This document shows positions 35,422 through 43,518 of a stretch of DNA of 64,000 nucleotides, in pieces. The notes below the pieces were generated by a model, which did not search any database, was not told where the DNA came from, and saw only the letters and a program-made list of their open reading frames with translations. Position 1 is the stretch's first letter, and every line of letters starts with the position of its first letter. The stretch covers positions 1,240,001-1,304,000 of the forward strand of contig NZ_JBLKOA010000001.1 of NCBI RefSeq assembly GCF_051414135.1. The letters run 5' to 3'. The DNA comes from Halovenus halobia. Lineage in GTDB: Archaea; Halobacteriota; Halobacteria; Halobacteriales; Haloarculaceae. Position numbers and translations under genes: made by a program.

Positions 35422-35517
35422 TGAACTGAGGTTCGGCTGTGAGGAGTTAAGGGCTTTTGATACCGCGGGACGCTCGCATTTGGACAATCATTTAACGACC
35501 GCACTGAAAGACAGAGT

Positions 35518-36168
35518 ATGGCAGCGCCACGGATTCTCATCATCGGCCCGCCCGGTGCAGGCAAAGGAACACAGAGCAGTAATCTCGTCTCCGAGTACGG
35601 GATTGACCACATCACGACTGGTGATGCGCTCCGAGCCAACAAGGACATGGACCTGAGCCACCTCGATACCGACCGCGATACCCCGCGTGCCTACATGGAG
35701 GCCGGCGATCTGGTCCCGGACGAAGTGGTCAACGAAATCGTCGACACGGCCCTGTCGAACGCCGACGGCTTCGTCCTCGACGGCTACCCACGGAACACGG
35801 ACCAGGCCGAAGAGCTAGAATCGATGACTGGCCTCGATGTCATCCTCTCGCTGTCGGTCAGTCGCGAGGAACTCATCGACCGACTCACCGGCCGACGAGT
35901 CTGTGACGATTGCGGCGAAAACTATCACGTCGAGTTCGACCAGCCCGAGACTGAGGGTGTCTGTGACGAGTGTGGCGGCGAGTTGATCCAGCGTGACGAC
36001 GACACCCGCGACGCTGTCGAGAATCGTCTGGACGTCTTCGACGAGGAGACCCAGCCAGTTATCGACCATTACGAGGGTCGCGACGAGTTCGTCGCCATCG
36101 ATGGTGAAGGAACGCCGGCGGATGTCTGGACTGAAATCAAGTCCACCGTCGACGAACACACGAACTGA
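35518..36168 (+). CDS. adk: adenylate kinase
   Basis: A 216-residue adenylate kinase (ATP + AMP to 2 ADP). P loop GPPGAGKGTQ (10-19), TTGDALR (about 37-43), DGYPRN (about 88-93) and a zinc-type lid with CDDCGENYHV and CDEC (about 128-156). This is the long-lid bacterial-like form common in haloarchaea. Starts a plus-strand series adk, DUF106, cmk, cbf5. Confidence 0.94.
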   Translation: MAAPRILIIGPPGAGKGTQSSNLVSEYGIDHITTGDALRANKDMDLSHLDTDRDTPRAYMEAGDLVPDEVVNEIVDTALSNADGFVLDGYPRNTDQAEELESMTGLDVILSLSVSREELIDRLTGRRVCDDCGENYHVEFDQPETEGVCDECGGELIQRDDDTRDAVENRLDVFDEETQPVIDHYEGRDEFVAIDGEGTPADVWTEIKSTVDEHTN

Positions 36169-36210
36169 GGAGTAAAAGCTTGATAGTACTCGGCCAACTT
36201 AGCTAAGATA

Positions 36211-37095
36211 ATGCCACGGACCGCACAGAAAGTAGACGACCTCGCCGAAGAGGGCGAGCATATGACCGACGCCCTCACAGCGGTGCTGTCGGTCGCCGAG
36301 GAGCAGGGGACGGTGACGTGGGGTGATGTCTCCGACGAGATTACCAGCGGCGAGTGGGGCCGCCTCATCGAGAAAGGTGTGCTCACTGACGCCGACGGTG
36401 AAGGGTTCGTCGTCGAGGACCCCGACGGCATCCGCGACGCGCTGGACGAGGCAGACCCGGCCGACATGTCGGATGAAGACACCTCGTGGACGACCTACGA
36501 CAAACTGGCAGCGCTGAGTGCAGTTGGGCTGTTTGCGGGCTACGCGCTTGGCTCTGTCCGGGAGTTGATCGGCAGTACCATCGACATATTCGTCGGCCCG
36601 CTGAACGAACTCCTGCCGTTCTACGTCGTTATCATGATTCTCGCAGTGTTGACCGGTCTTGCGTCCGCAATCTTGCAGGACAACCTCGGCAACACTGCGG
36701 TGATGGGCGAGTATCGCGAGAAGACCGAAGAACTCAAAGAACGACGCGAGAAGGCCAAGGAACGCGGTGACGACGAGGCGCTGGAGGAGATTCAACAAGA
36801 GCAGATGGAGATGATGTCCGAGAACCTCGGCGTCTTCAAAGCCCAGTTCCGGCCGATGGTCTGGATTATGCTCTTTACCATCCCCGTCTTCCTGTGGATG
36901 TACTGGATGACCATCGACGTCGGTGTCGGCGGTAGTTCCCCGGCGCTCGTGTTGCCGATTGCCGGCGAGATCTCCTCGTGGCGGACCAAACTGGTCGGAC
37001 CCATGGAGGTCTGGATTATCTGGTACTTCGTCTGCTCGATGGGCTTCGGCCAGATTATGCGCAAAGCGCTGAACGTGCAGACGACGCCAGGCTAA
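36211..37095 (+). CDS. DUF106 family membrane protein (EMC3/Oxa1 superfamily)
   Basis: A 294-residue membrane protein. An N-terminal winged-helix-like soluble part (about 1-85) is followed by a membrane helix, a helix near 130-150, a long charged coiled-coil hairpin (REKTEELKERREKAKERGDDEALEEIQQEQMEMM, described as about 168-201), and two to three C-terminal helices. This is the archaeal DUF106 pattern, now grouped with Oxa1/YidC/EMC3 insertases. A role in membrane protein insertion is inferred. Conserved between adk and cmk. Confidence 0.88.
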   Translation: MPRTAQKVDDLAEEGEHMTDALTAVLSVAEEQGTVTWGDVSDEITSGEWGRLIEKGVLTDADGEGFVVEDPDGIRDALDEADPADMSDEDTSWTTYDKLAALSAVGLFAGYALGSVRELIGSTIDIFVGPLNELLPFYVVIMILAVLTGLASAILQDNLGNTAVMGEYREKTEELKERREKAKERGDDEALEEIQQEQMEMMSENLGVFKAQFRPMVWIMLFTIPVFLWMYWMTIDVGVGGSSPALVLPIAGEISSWRTKLVGPMEVWIIWYFVCSMGFGQIMRKALNVQTTPG

Positions 37096-37134
37096 ACTCG
37101 CAACCTCTTTTAGCCTCACCACATCACATGTGGT

Positions 37135-37713
37135 ATGTTGATTACCGTGTCCGGCCCGGCAGGCTCTGGCAAAAGTACGCTTGCCGAGGCACTCGCGACG
37201 GCGCTGTCCTACGAGCACGTCTCTGGCGGTGATATCTTTCGGTCGATTGCCGACGAGCGCGACCTCACGCCGCTCGAACTGAACCGCCGCGCCGAAGACG
37301 ACGACCAGATCGACCGCGACCTCGACCGTCGACTCCGCACGACGGCCCGCGAACAGGATAATCTCGTCCTCGAATCGCGACTCGCGGGCTGGATGGCCGG
37401 CGAGTACGCTGACCTGCGACTCTGGCTCGATGGCCCGCTCGACGTCCGCGCCGAACGCATCGCCGAGCGCGAGGAGAAATCAGTCGAGCAGGCTCGTGAA
37501 GAGACACAGGCCCGCGCTGAGAGCGAGGCACTCCGCTACGAGGAGTACTACGGCATCGACATCGACGAACTGGGTATCTACGACCTCGTCATCAACACCG
37601 CCCGCTGGAGCCCAGACAGTGTTACCGATATTGCGCTGCAGGCGGTCGACACGTACGACGAACACACTGACGAGGGCCAGACGCCGGTCACCGGCGTCGC
37701 GTACGACTTCTGA
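37135..37713 (+). CDS. cmk: cytidylate kinase
   Basis: A 192-residue archaeal-type CMP kinase (CMP/dCMP + ATP). P loop VSGPAGSGKSTLAEALA (residues 4-20), HVSGGDIFR (about 27-35) and a short lid with RIAEREEKS. Its TGA and the cbf5 ATG share one base (TGATG), so the two are translationally coupled. Confidence 0.93.
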   Translation: MLITVSGPAGSGKSTLAEALATALSYEHVSGGDIFRSIADERDLTPLELNRRAEDDDQIDRDLDRRLRTTAREQDNLVLESRLAGWMAGEYADLRLWLDGPLDVRAERIAEREEKSVEQAREETQARAESEALRYEEYYGIDIDELGIYDLVINTARWSPDSVTDIALQAVDTYDEHTDEGQTPVTGVAYDF

Positions 37714-38636
37714 TGAGCCTGCTCGACTCCCCTGGAGAACGGTCCATCCCAGACCTGCTCTCCTTTGGCGTCTGTAACCTCGACAAACCGCCGGGGCCGA
37801 GTTCCCACCAGGTTGCCGACTGGCTCAAGGGCATGCTCAACGACGCGCTCGACGAGCAGGGGGCCGACACCATCGACAGCGTTGCCCACACTGGCACGCT
37901 CGACCCCAAAGTCACGGGCTCGCTGCCGGTGCTGTTCGGCGACGCAACCCGTCTCGCGCAGGTGTTCGCTCGCAGCGACAAGGAGTACATCGCCGTGCTC
38001 GAACTCCAGGGGCCGCCACCATCGGACTTTGAAGCCTCGCTCGCGGAGTTCGAGACTAAAATCTACCAGAAGCCACCCCGCAAGAGCGCGGTGGTACGCC
38101 AGCTCAGAACCCGGCGGATTCACGCACTGGACGTGCTCGAAGTCGACGGCCGGCAAGCACTGTTGCGGATTCGCTGCGAGGCTGGCACCTACGTCCGAAA
38201 ACTCTGTCACGACCTCGGCCTCGCGCTCGGAACCGGCGCACACATGGGCGACCTGCGGCGCAGCGCCACGGGCCAGTACGACGACACCACGCTGGTCACG
38301 CTCGAAGACTTGGCCGACGGCCTGGCGTTCTGGACCGAGGACGGTGACGAAGGACCGTTGCGCGATATTGTCGCGCCCGCTGAAACGGCGCTCGACTCAC
38401 TCCCGCGGCTGATTGTCGCGCCGAGCGCGGCCCGGGAGATTGCCGAGGGGGCTCCCGTCTACGCGCCGGGTGTCATCGACGCTGAACCTGCGCCGCTTGA
38501 CGGCACGGCTGTGACCGACAGTGAACTCGTGGCTGGGTTCACGCCCGACGGCTCGGCGGTCTGTCTCGGCACGCTGGTCGGCGACCCCGAGGCCGAGTCT
38601 GGGACGGTGCTCGAACTCGAACGCGTGTTGGTGTGA
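37713..38636 (+). CDS. cbf5: H/ACA pseudouridine synthase Cbf5 (TruB family)
   Basis: A 307-residue TruB-family synthase of the archaeal Cbf5 type. Catalytic motif HTGTLDPKVTG with D64, KIYQKPPRKSAV (about 112-123), CEAGTYVRKLCHDLG (about 155-169), and a C-terminal PUA domain (about 230-305). It isomerises guided uridines in rRNA as the catalytic subunit with Nop10 (also here), Gar1 and L7Ae, and may modify tRNA U55 alone. Coupled to cmk. Confidence 0.93.
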   Translation: MSLLDSPGERSIPDLLSFGVCNLDKPPGPSSHQVADWLKGMLNDALDEQGADTIDSVAHTGTLDPKVTGSLPVLFGDATRLAQVFARSDKEYIAVLELQGPPPSDFEASLAEFETKIYQKPPRKSAVVRQLRTRRIHALDVLEVDGRQALLRIRCEAGTYVRKLCHDLGLALGTGAHMGDLRRSATGQYDDTTLVTLEDLADGLAFWTEDGDEGPLRDIVAPAETALDSLPRLIVAPSAAREIAEGAPVYAPGVIDAEPAPLDGTAVTDSELVAGFTPDGSAVCLGTLVGDPEAESGTVLELERVLV

Positions 38637-38678
38637 ATCGAAGGCCTTAATCCCGACAGTATCGTCTTCTCGAAACGC

Positions 38679-38749
38679 GGGACCGTGGGGTAGCGGTATC
38701 CTCGGCGCATGGGGTGCGTCGGACCTGAGTTCGAATCTCGGCGGTCCCA
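38679..38749 (+). tRNA. tRNA-Pro (anticodon GGG)
   Basis: A 71-nt cloverleaf folds by hand. Acceptor GGGACCG pairs with CGGTCCC with discriminator A. The D arm starts GGGG. The anticodon stem is GGCGC/GCGTC with loop ATGGGGT, giving anticodon GGG at 38711-38713. The T arm is CTGAG-TTCGAAT-CTCGG. CCA is not encoded. A T-run follows at 38760-38764, a likely terminator. No intron is seen. Confidence 0.93.
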
Positions 38750-38773
38750 CTCTACCACCTTTTTACGTCGTCG

Positions 38774-38850
38774 GGTGCGCGAAGCGCACCACTCCTCGAA
38801 AAACGTGGGCGAAAAACTGCCGGACGCTCAGCCTGCGGCTTCGCGTCCGG
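38774..38850. repeat. paired perfect hairpins downstream of tRNA-Pro
   Basis: Two perfect stem-loops: GGTGCGC-GAA-GCGCACC (38774-38790), and CCGGACGC (38820-38827) with GCGTCCGG (38843-38850) around a 15-nt loop. No gene covers 38755-38917. They resemble the GC-rich hairpins inside the palindromic element at 2.1-2.4 kb in style, though not in sequence. Confidence 0.55.
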
Positions 38851-38917
38851 TGTCTTCCGGAGTGAGTACCGCAAACGACGGAGGGCTCGTCAGAGCTCGC
38901 TTTGTCCGTAGTTGGTA

Positions 38918-39097
38918 CTATTTGTGGTGGTGTATCCAGTCTTGGAGCTGTATGAACTCACTCTTGCCACAGGCACCACAGGATTCCGGTGGCTGGAACG
39001 TATGCTCGGAAGCCGAGTGGTGGATTGGCGTCCCAGCGTGGGTCACCTGACAGTTCTCACAGACGAATTGTTCTACTGATTCTGGACTGTGTGCCAT
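38918..39097 (-). CDS. small zinc-finger protein, haloarchaeal hypothetical
   Basis: A 59-residue protein with two CxxC knuckles (CENC near residue 12 and CGAC near 39) and histidines between them, ending in the His-rich WIHHHK. Start MAHSPESVEQF at 39097 is chosen because the upstream extension is Ser-rich and lies across a gene remnant. Such very small zinc proteins are common in haloarchaea and mostly uncharacterised. It lies in a disturbed region behind tRNA-Pro. Confidence 0.65.
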   Translation of the reverse strand: MAHSPESVEQFVCENCQVTHAGTPIHHSASEHTFQPPESCGACGKSEFIQLQDWIHHHK

Positions 39098-39173
39098 AGT
39101 AACATGTCTCACTTTGTAGGGATATGCCTTGGGTCCCAGTGGGACACCCGGGGAACTTCTGAGTTCTGTCTGA

Positions 39174-39449
39174 ATTGGTTGGCGACTGTGCTCGCTCTGC
39201 AGTGCCGACTCGATATTTTTCTGGGAGAGTGTCCTCCTCGAAGGGACGCTCAGGAAACTCTCGAGAGATGAGTGGGACGACCACGATGACGCACTGGACA
39301 ACGCGTGGCACCTCGACCTGTTCACGAAGGCAGAAACGGCTGGTGAGTTGCAACTGTACACCTTCGATATCCACGAACAGGTCGGGCGCAAGTCCATAGA
39401 GTTACCGCCCGGACTCAAGCAGTACTACTCTCCGACCGATAACGACTGA
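39174..39449 (+). pseudogene. C-terminal gene remnant lacking any start
   Basis: A 91-codon open stretch between in-frame stops, with no ATG, GTG or TTG, encodes protein-like acidic sequence. It includes LRKLSRDEWDDHDDALDNAW, then KAETAGELQLYTFDIHEQVG and a PGLKQYYSPTDND end. Composition is haloarchaeal and the last 60 residues look like a genuine C terminus. The 5' part is missing. I do not recognise the family with confidence. Confidence 0.4.
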
Positions 39450-39545
39450 TTGCTCGGAAGACGGTGGCTGGCGGTACACGGTCGGTCACCATCCGCTGCC
39501 CCGACATCACGCACCGACTCGCCAGTCAGTAACGAGTATCCACCG

Positions 39546-40199
39546 TTACCCCTGCAACAGATTCATTACTTCATCAACGACGCCAGGTTCGACAGCGACG
39601 ACGTAGCGGTTGCCGGCTGTCAGTTGCGTATCTGAGCGAGCAATCCGGTTGCCCTCTTCGTTCGAGATGATAAGTGTCCCCTCGGGGAATCGCACCTCCG
39701 AGAGTTGCTTGCCTGCCGCCGGTGCGCCCTCGGCCACGCGGACGTACATAATCTCGAAGGTGCCAGCCACGTCGGTAAGCGTCTGGACGTCGCCGCCGAC
39801 GATTTCGTTGGCAGCGATCCGTGCCCCCGCTCGCTCGGGGAACACAATCGTGTCGACAAACCGGGTGTAGGCTTCGCCGGTGAACCTGTCGATGCGCGCA
39901 ACGGTCCGAATGTCCGGTACGACATCTGCGGCGACCATACAGACCGCGAGGTTCAGCCCTGTTTCACCCGTCAGCGCCGCAATCACGTCTGCGTCCTCGA
40001 TTCCCGCCTGCTCGATGATTTCGGGGTTGGTTGCGTCGCCGTTGATGATGGTCGCAGTCCACTCGTCGGCGATATCCGAGACGATACGCTCGTCGCGTTC
40101 GATAACCGTTACATTATGCCCTCGGTCAGCGAGCAATCGCATTGTCTGTACACCGACTCGCCCACCGCCAGCGATGATTACGTCGAGTGATTGTGTCAT
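39546..40199 (-). CDS. TrkA-type RCK protein paired with an amino-acid permease
   Basis: A 217-residue single-unit RCK protein: TrkA-N Rossmann domain with IIAGGGRVGVQTMRLL (8-23), acidic VIERDE after strand 2, and a TrkA-C domain (about 135-215). It follows the APC permease by 3 nt on the same strand, with no TrkH adjacent. It therefore probably senses a nucleotide and regulates the permease, rather than a potassium channel; that is inference from layout. A second-messenger ligand such as c-di-AMP is possible because RCK-C domains bind it. Confidence 0.85.
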   Translation of the reverse strand: MTQSLDVIIAGGGRVGVQTMRLLADRGHNVTVIERDERIVSDIADEWTATIINGDATNPEIIEQAGIEDADVIAALTGETGLNLAVCMVAADVVPDIRTVARIDRFTGEAYTRFVDTIVFPERAGARIAANEIVGGDVQTLTDVAGTFEIMYVRVAEGAPAAGKQLSEVRFPEGTLIISNEEGNRIARSDTQLTAGNRYVVAVEPGVVDEVMNLLQG

Positions 40200-40202
40200 G
40201 AA

Positions 40203-41645
40203 TTATCCCTCCGTTGTCGCTGCTGTGTCGCGGTTGTCTTCACCGCCCTCCGACTGTGCGTCTGTCCGCTGTTTGAGCGCCAGGAAAGCCAGTCCGCCCA
40301 GCAGAATCCAGCCGACACTGAGCGCCAGCGCCAGCGGGTCAGTGCGAACCAGATAGGCCACGAGCACGACTGTCAACAGCAGATTGAGCGCGATGCCAAT
40401 CAGCGGCGGCGCTGGGTAGAACGGCATCTTGTAGGGCCGGTTCATGTCGGGGCGTTCGCGCCGAAGCCTGATCACGGCCACGTTGACGATGATAAACGAA
40501 AGCAGGAAGAACAGACTCGACATGTTGCCAGCGCTCTGTGTCGGCAACACCACCGACCCGAGCATGACCACTGCGCTCGCCACGATGGCGACAAAGGGCG
40601 TCCCGAAGCGGTGGTGCAACTGGCCGAACGAGGGCAGCAACTGCCCCTCTCGACCCATCGAGAACGCAACCCGCGAGGAAGCAATGACGACAGCGTTCAG
40701 CGCCGTCAGTGTCGAGAACACTGCGCCGAAGACGATGAGTGCACCACCATTCTGGATGATTGGGAGTCCAGTCGGCATGAACGACGTTGCCGCCGTGGCG
40801 ATTCCCGCTTCGCCTGCCGCCGCGAGACCATCCGCCCCGAGCGTTCCCACCGCAACGGTGACGACAGCCAGATATACCACGACTGTCACCCCGAGACTGA
40901 TGAAGATTGCCTTCGGGATGTTCTCTCTGGGATTTTTCACCTCCTCGGTGACCGTCGTGATGAGGTCGTACCCCTCGAAGGCGATGAAGGTCAGTCCCAT
41001 CGCGGGCAGAATTGCCGTTGCCCCCTGAGGGAACAGCGGCTGGAACTCGGCTCCCGAGAACATCGGTGAGGCGAGTCCGAACCCGACGAAGACGACGAGA
41101 ATACTCACCTTGATAATCGTGAATATCGTCTCGGCACTCCCGCTTGCCGCCGTCGATACCGCATTCAGCGCGACGAGGGCAAACACCGCGACAAACGCTA
41201 GCAAGACGGACAGCGGCAGCGACGCCTCGATGACGGGAATCGCAACCGCCCCAACTGCGTCCGGCGGCGGGACAATTCCGTAGACGTGCAACAGTTCGAG
41301 GAAGTTCGGTGCAAAGCCCAGCGCGTACAGCGCCCCGGCGATCATGTAGGCAAACCAGAGCATCCAGCCCATGATGAACGAGGCGAAGTCGTCGAAAATC
41401 TCTCGGACGAACGCGTACCCGCCGCCACTCTTCGGAATCGAGGCTGCGAGTTCGGCGTAGGACAGCCCGGTAAATGCCGTCACGACGCCGTTCAGCGCGA
41501 AGACGGCAATCGCGGCCGGCCCGGCAATCTCCGCTGCCAGTCCTGTCAGGACGAAGATACCTGCGCCGATCATCGCGCCCATGCCGATCATCGTCGCGTC
41601 TAACAACCCGAGTTCCGCGTTCGGTGAGCGCGTTTGGCTACTCAT
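40203..41645 (-). CDS. APC superfamily amino-acid permease
   Basis: A 480-residue transporter with about 12 membrane helices. N-terminal family motif MIGMGAMIGAGIFVLTG (about 20-36), then GGGYAFVRE and the KNPRENIPKAI loop typical of APC/CAT permeases. Cationic or neutral amino acids are plausible substrates. The ATG at 41645 (MSSQTRSPNAELG) is chosen to drop a 16-residue basic upstream stretch. Encoded directly upstream of a TrkA-type RCK protein. Confidence 0.9.
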   Translation of the reverse strand: MSSQTRSPNAELGLLDATMIGMGAMIGAGIFVLTGLAAEIAGPAAIAVFALNGVVTAFTGLSYAELAASIPKSGGGYAFVREIFDDFASFIMGWMLWFAYMIAGALYALGFAPNFLELLHVYGIVPPPDAVGAVAIPVIEASLPLSVLLAFVAVFALVALNAVSTAASGSAETIFTIIKVSILVVFVGFGLASPMFSGAEFQPLFPQGATAILPAMGLTFIAFEGYDLITTVTEEVKNPRENIPKAIFISLGVTVVVYLAVVTVAVGTLGADGLAAAGEAGIATAATSFMPTGLPIIQNGGALIVFGAVFSTLTALNAVVIASSRVAFSMGREGQLLPSFGQLHHRFGTPFVAIVASAVVMLGSVVLPTQSAGNMSSLFFLLSFIIVNVAVIRLRRERPDMNRPYKMPFYPAPPLIGIALNLLLTVVLVAYLVRTDPLALALSVGWILLGGLAFLALKQRTDAQSEGGEDNRDTAATTEG

Positions 41646-41833
41646 CGTCACACGATAGTGCCACAATCGGTTCGAGTCCTTGCACACCCGCACATCTCAA
41701 TCCGAATAAAAAATACTCCGGCTTTGTTCCTCTCCACTGGGAGTCGGGCCGACGTTTAATTACCAGGCACCGTGCTCGGAGTTCAGGCGCGTTGACCCCC
41801 AAAACCAAAGCGACAGGCTCCATTGGTTGAGGT

Positions 41834-42433
41834 ATGGCCTCTGACCTCGGGAATATGCTCAGGATGATGAATATCCTCGGCGACGAGGGGTTCGTCGACG
41901 CCTTGGAAAACGCCGAACGACTGGTAGATAGTGCCGACAGAACACTCGAACGCGTCGAGAAAATTGAGAGTGACGCCGAACAGGCCGTCCGGGAAGCGAA
42001 CGAGACGCTGACCGCCGTCGACAACCGACTGGCAACGTTCGACGAGACCATCTCGCTGCTCGAAGCGAAGATCGAAGCCGGATTCAGCATTGGATTTTTC
42101 TTTTTCGGCCTGAACCGGTATCTCGCCGGTGAACTCTTCCTGGCCGTGGCGCTGTTCGGAATGGGATTACTCGGCGCGTCGTCGCTGGTCGTGACGATTG
42201 TGACACTGCCACAGGTCCGGCGACTCCGCAAAATGGGGCTCACCGCGTGGCGGCACGTCGACGACGATGACGGGGACGAGACGGACGACCAGTCATCGTC
42301 CGAGGCAACCGAGTTGAACACGGACGGCGGACGGAGGACAACCCCGAACTCAGCGTCACAGAGCGACGCCGACCGGGATACAGCGTCGTCGCGCAGACGC
42401 CGCGCTGGCCGGTACGGTCGTCACCGCGAGTAA
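41834..42433 (+). CDS. haloarchaeal membrane protein with N-terminal coiled coil
   Basis: A 199-residue protein. Residues 20-80 form a heptad-rich helix (AERLVDSADRTLERVEKIES and on), followed by two membrane helices (about 83-103 and 106-132). A long disordered tail is Asp/Ser-rich and ends in a basic RRRRAGRYGRHRE. No enzymatic motif. Alone on its strand between the divergent permease and a non-coding region. Function unknown. Confidence 0.7.
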   Translation: MASDLGNMLRMMNILGDEGFVDALENAERLVDSADRTLERVEKIESDAEQAVREANETLTAVDNRLATFDETISLLEAKIEAGFSIGFFFFGLNRYLAGELFLAVALFGMGLLGASSLVVTIVTLPQVRRLRKMGLTAWRHVDDDDGDETDDQSSSEATELNTDGGRRTTPNSASQSDADRDTASSRRRRAGRYGRHRE

Positions 42434-42715
42434 CTGCCAGTGCAACTCATCGAGTCAGAGACAGTAGGATGTGCGGCCAGACGCGCGAGCAGTTCAGGAT
42501 GGCGTCTGGCCGGGTAGTGGGGTGGGGCCCTGGGTGGTATCTACCGATGATGGCTGCAAACCAGATCCAGGAGTGAATCTCTCGATAGTGTGGGGTTGGG
42601 TGCTCTTCCAAGGCCCATCTACGGATACAGATACCCTGCTAATAAACGCTTTGAAACAGAATAGGCATTTATTCCCTTTCGGTGGCTGTATTCTGCCCGG
42701 TTACGGACCCTTGGG

Positions 42716-42881
42716 TATGGGTAAGTGGTCGCGGTGGCAACCGGCGCAACAGCGGTGCTCGCTGGGTGTTCAAGGGGAGCCGTCGGCCAACCGTGCCCAC
42801 AACTGCGTGAGATGGACCACCGACGGGCCGAGTCGGGGCAGCGAGCAGTTGAGGCATCGCCCGCAACCGAGCGGTTTGCGG
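42716..42881. other. candidate structured RNA or repeat in a 515-bp gene-free stretch
   Basis: No convincing gene lies between 42434 and 42948. This part has nested inverted repeats: TGCTCGCTG (42756-42764) with CAGCGAGCA (42839-42847), enclosing CCGTCGG (42780-42786) with CCGACGG (42820-42826), followed by the hairpin CCGCAACCG / CGGTTTGCGG (42861-42881). A 9-bp stem GCCAGACGC / GCGTCTGGC also lies near 42477-42511. Strand is unknown. Confidence 0.35.
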
Positions 42882-42948
42882 CACTAGTCTGGGCCGCCTG
42901 AGTACGCCTATCGAAGTTGTTAAATCGACACTGTGTGAACCGTTGGGT

Positions 42949-43203
42949 ATGCAGAAGCTGATCATCCACGGCGACCCGGGTATTCGGAAGGGTGCAACCA
43001 TCGAATACGAGGGGTCGGAGTTCGTCTGTTTCGGCATCAACCGGCAGTGCGAATGGAACGGTCCTGACGAGGTCCAGTTGTGGTGTACGGTCGGTACGCC
43101 CGACGAGAAAGACGCCTACGAACGGCGTGAGTATATCCCGATGCATCTCGATGTCGACGACGCGGACGCCGAGGAGATTTCAGTCATCGAGGCCGCGGCC
43201 TGA
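42949..43203 (+). CDS. HAH_0734-type small haloarchaeal protein
   Basis: An 84-residue acidic protein, MQKLIIHGDPGIRKG through VQLWCTVGTPDE to a HLDVDDADAEEI tail. I recognise it as the widespread haloarchaeal family often labelled HAH_0734; function is not known. The ATG at 42949 is chosen over a TTG two codons earlier. It converges with a small membrane-protein gene whose stop is 2 nt away. Confidence 0.8.
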   Translation: MQKLIIHGDPGIRKGATIEYEGSEFVCFGINRQCEWNGPDEVQLWCTVGTPDEKDAYERREYIPMHLDVDDADAEEISVIEAAA

Positions 43204-43204
43204 G

Positions 43205-43414
43205 TTACGAACTCGGCTCTCGGCTGGGACAGCTCCGACTGCCGTCGTATTCTGCGGTCACCGCTGCGAACACGCTCGTGAGCAGGAGCAACGTCGACTG
43301 CTCTAGCCCGAATACGGCGGTGTTCGTGGCCGCGAGGACGAAACACACCCCAGCGAGAAGCCACAGCGTGACGTACTGTGCCCGTCCGCTCCGAATCGAC
43401 TCGCGAAGTGACAT
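43205..43414 (-). CDS. small two-helix membrane protein
   Basis: A 69-residue protein: basic N terminus (MSLRESIRSGRAQY), two membrane helices (about 15-35 and 37-52), short hydrophilic tail. No family recognised. The ATG at 43412-43414 gives the basic-inside start. It is divergent from sppA by about 100 nt and convergent with the HAH_0734 gene. Real coding is likely but not proven. Confidence 0.55.
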   Translation of the reverse strand: MSLRESIRSGRAQYVTLWLLAGVCFVLAATNTAVFGLEQSTLLLLTSVFAAVTAEYDGSRSCPSREPSS

Positions 43415-43518
43415 ACTCTGTGAGTGGGCAGCCAGCATAATAGCAATTCTGTGAACTGCAGTTCACAAGGTTGCAATGCCGTGTTTTTTATTTCCGGCAC
43501 CCAACCACTCTGACAGCG

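Noticed and set aside
38679..39545. Duplicated tRNA-Pro 3' end as an attachment site
   Set aside because: No second copy of the tRNA 3' segment was found downstream to 39.5 kb.
42471..42887. A 138-codon plus-strand frame in the 42.4-42.9 kb gap
   Set aside because: Trp/Gln/Arg-rich and not acidic like the other proteins; the region is better described by its inverted repeats.
42434..42948. Considered as SRP (7S) RNA or RNase P RNA
   Set aside because: The SRP helix 8 GGAA/AGCAG-type motif and the RNase P conserved core sequences were not seen on either strand.
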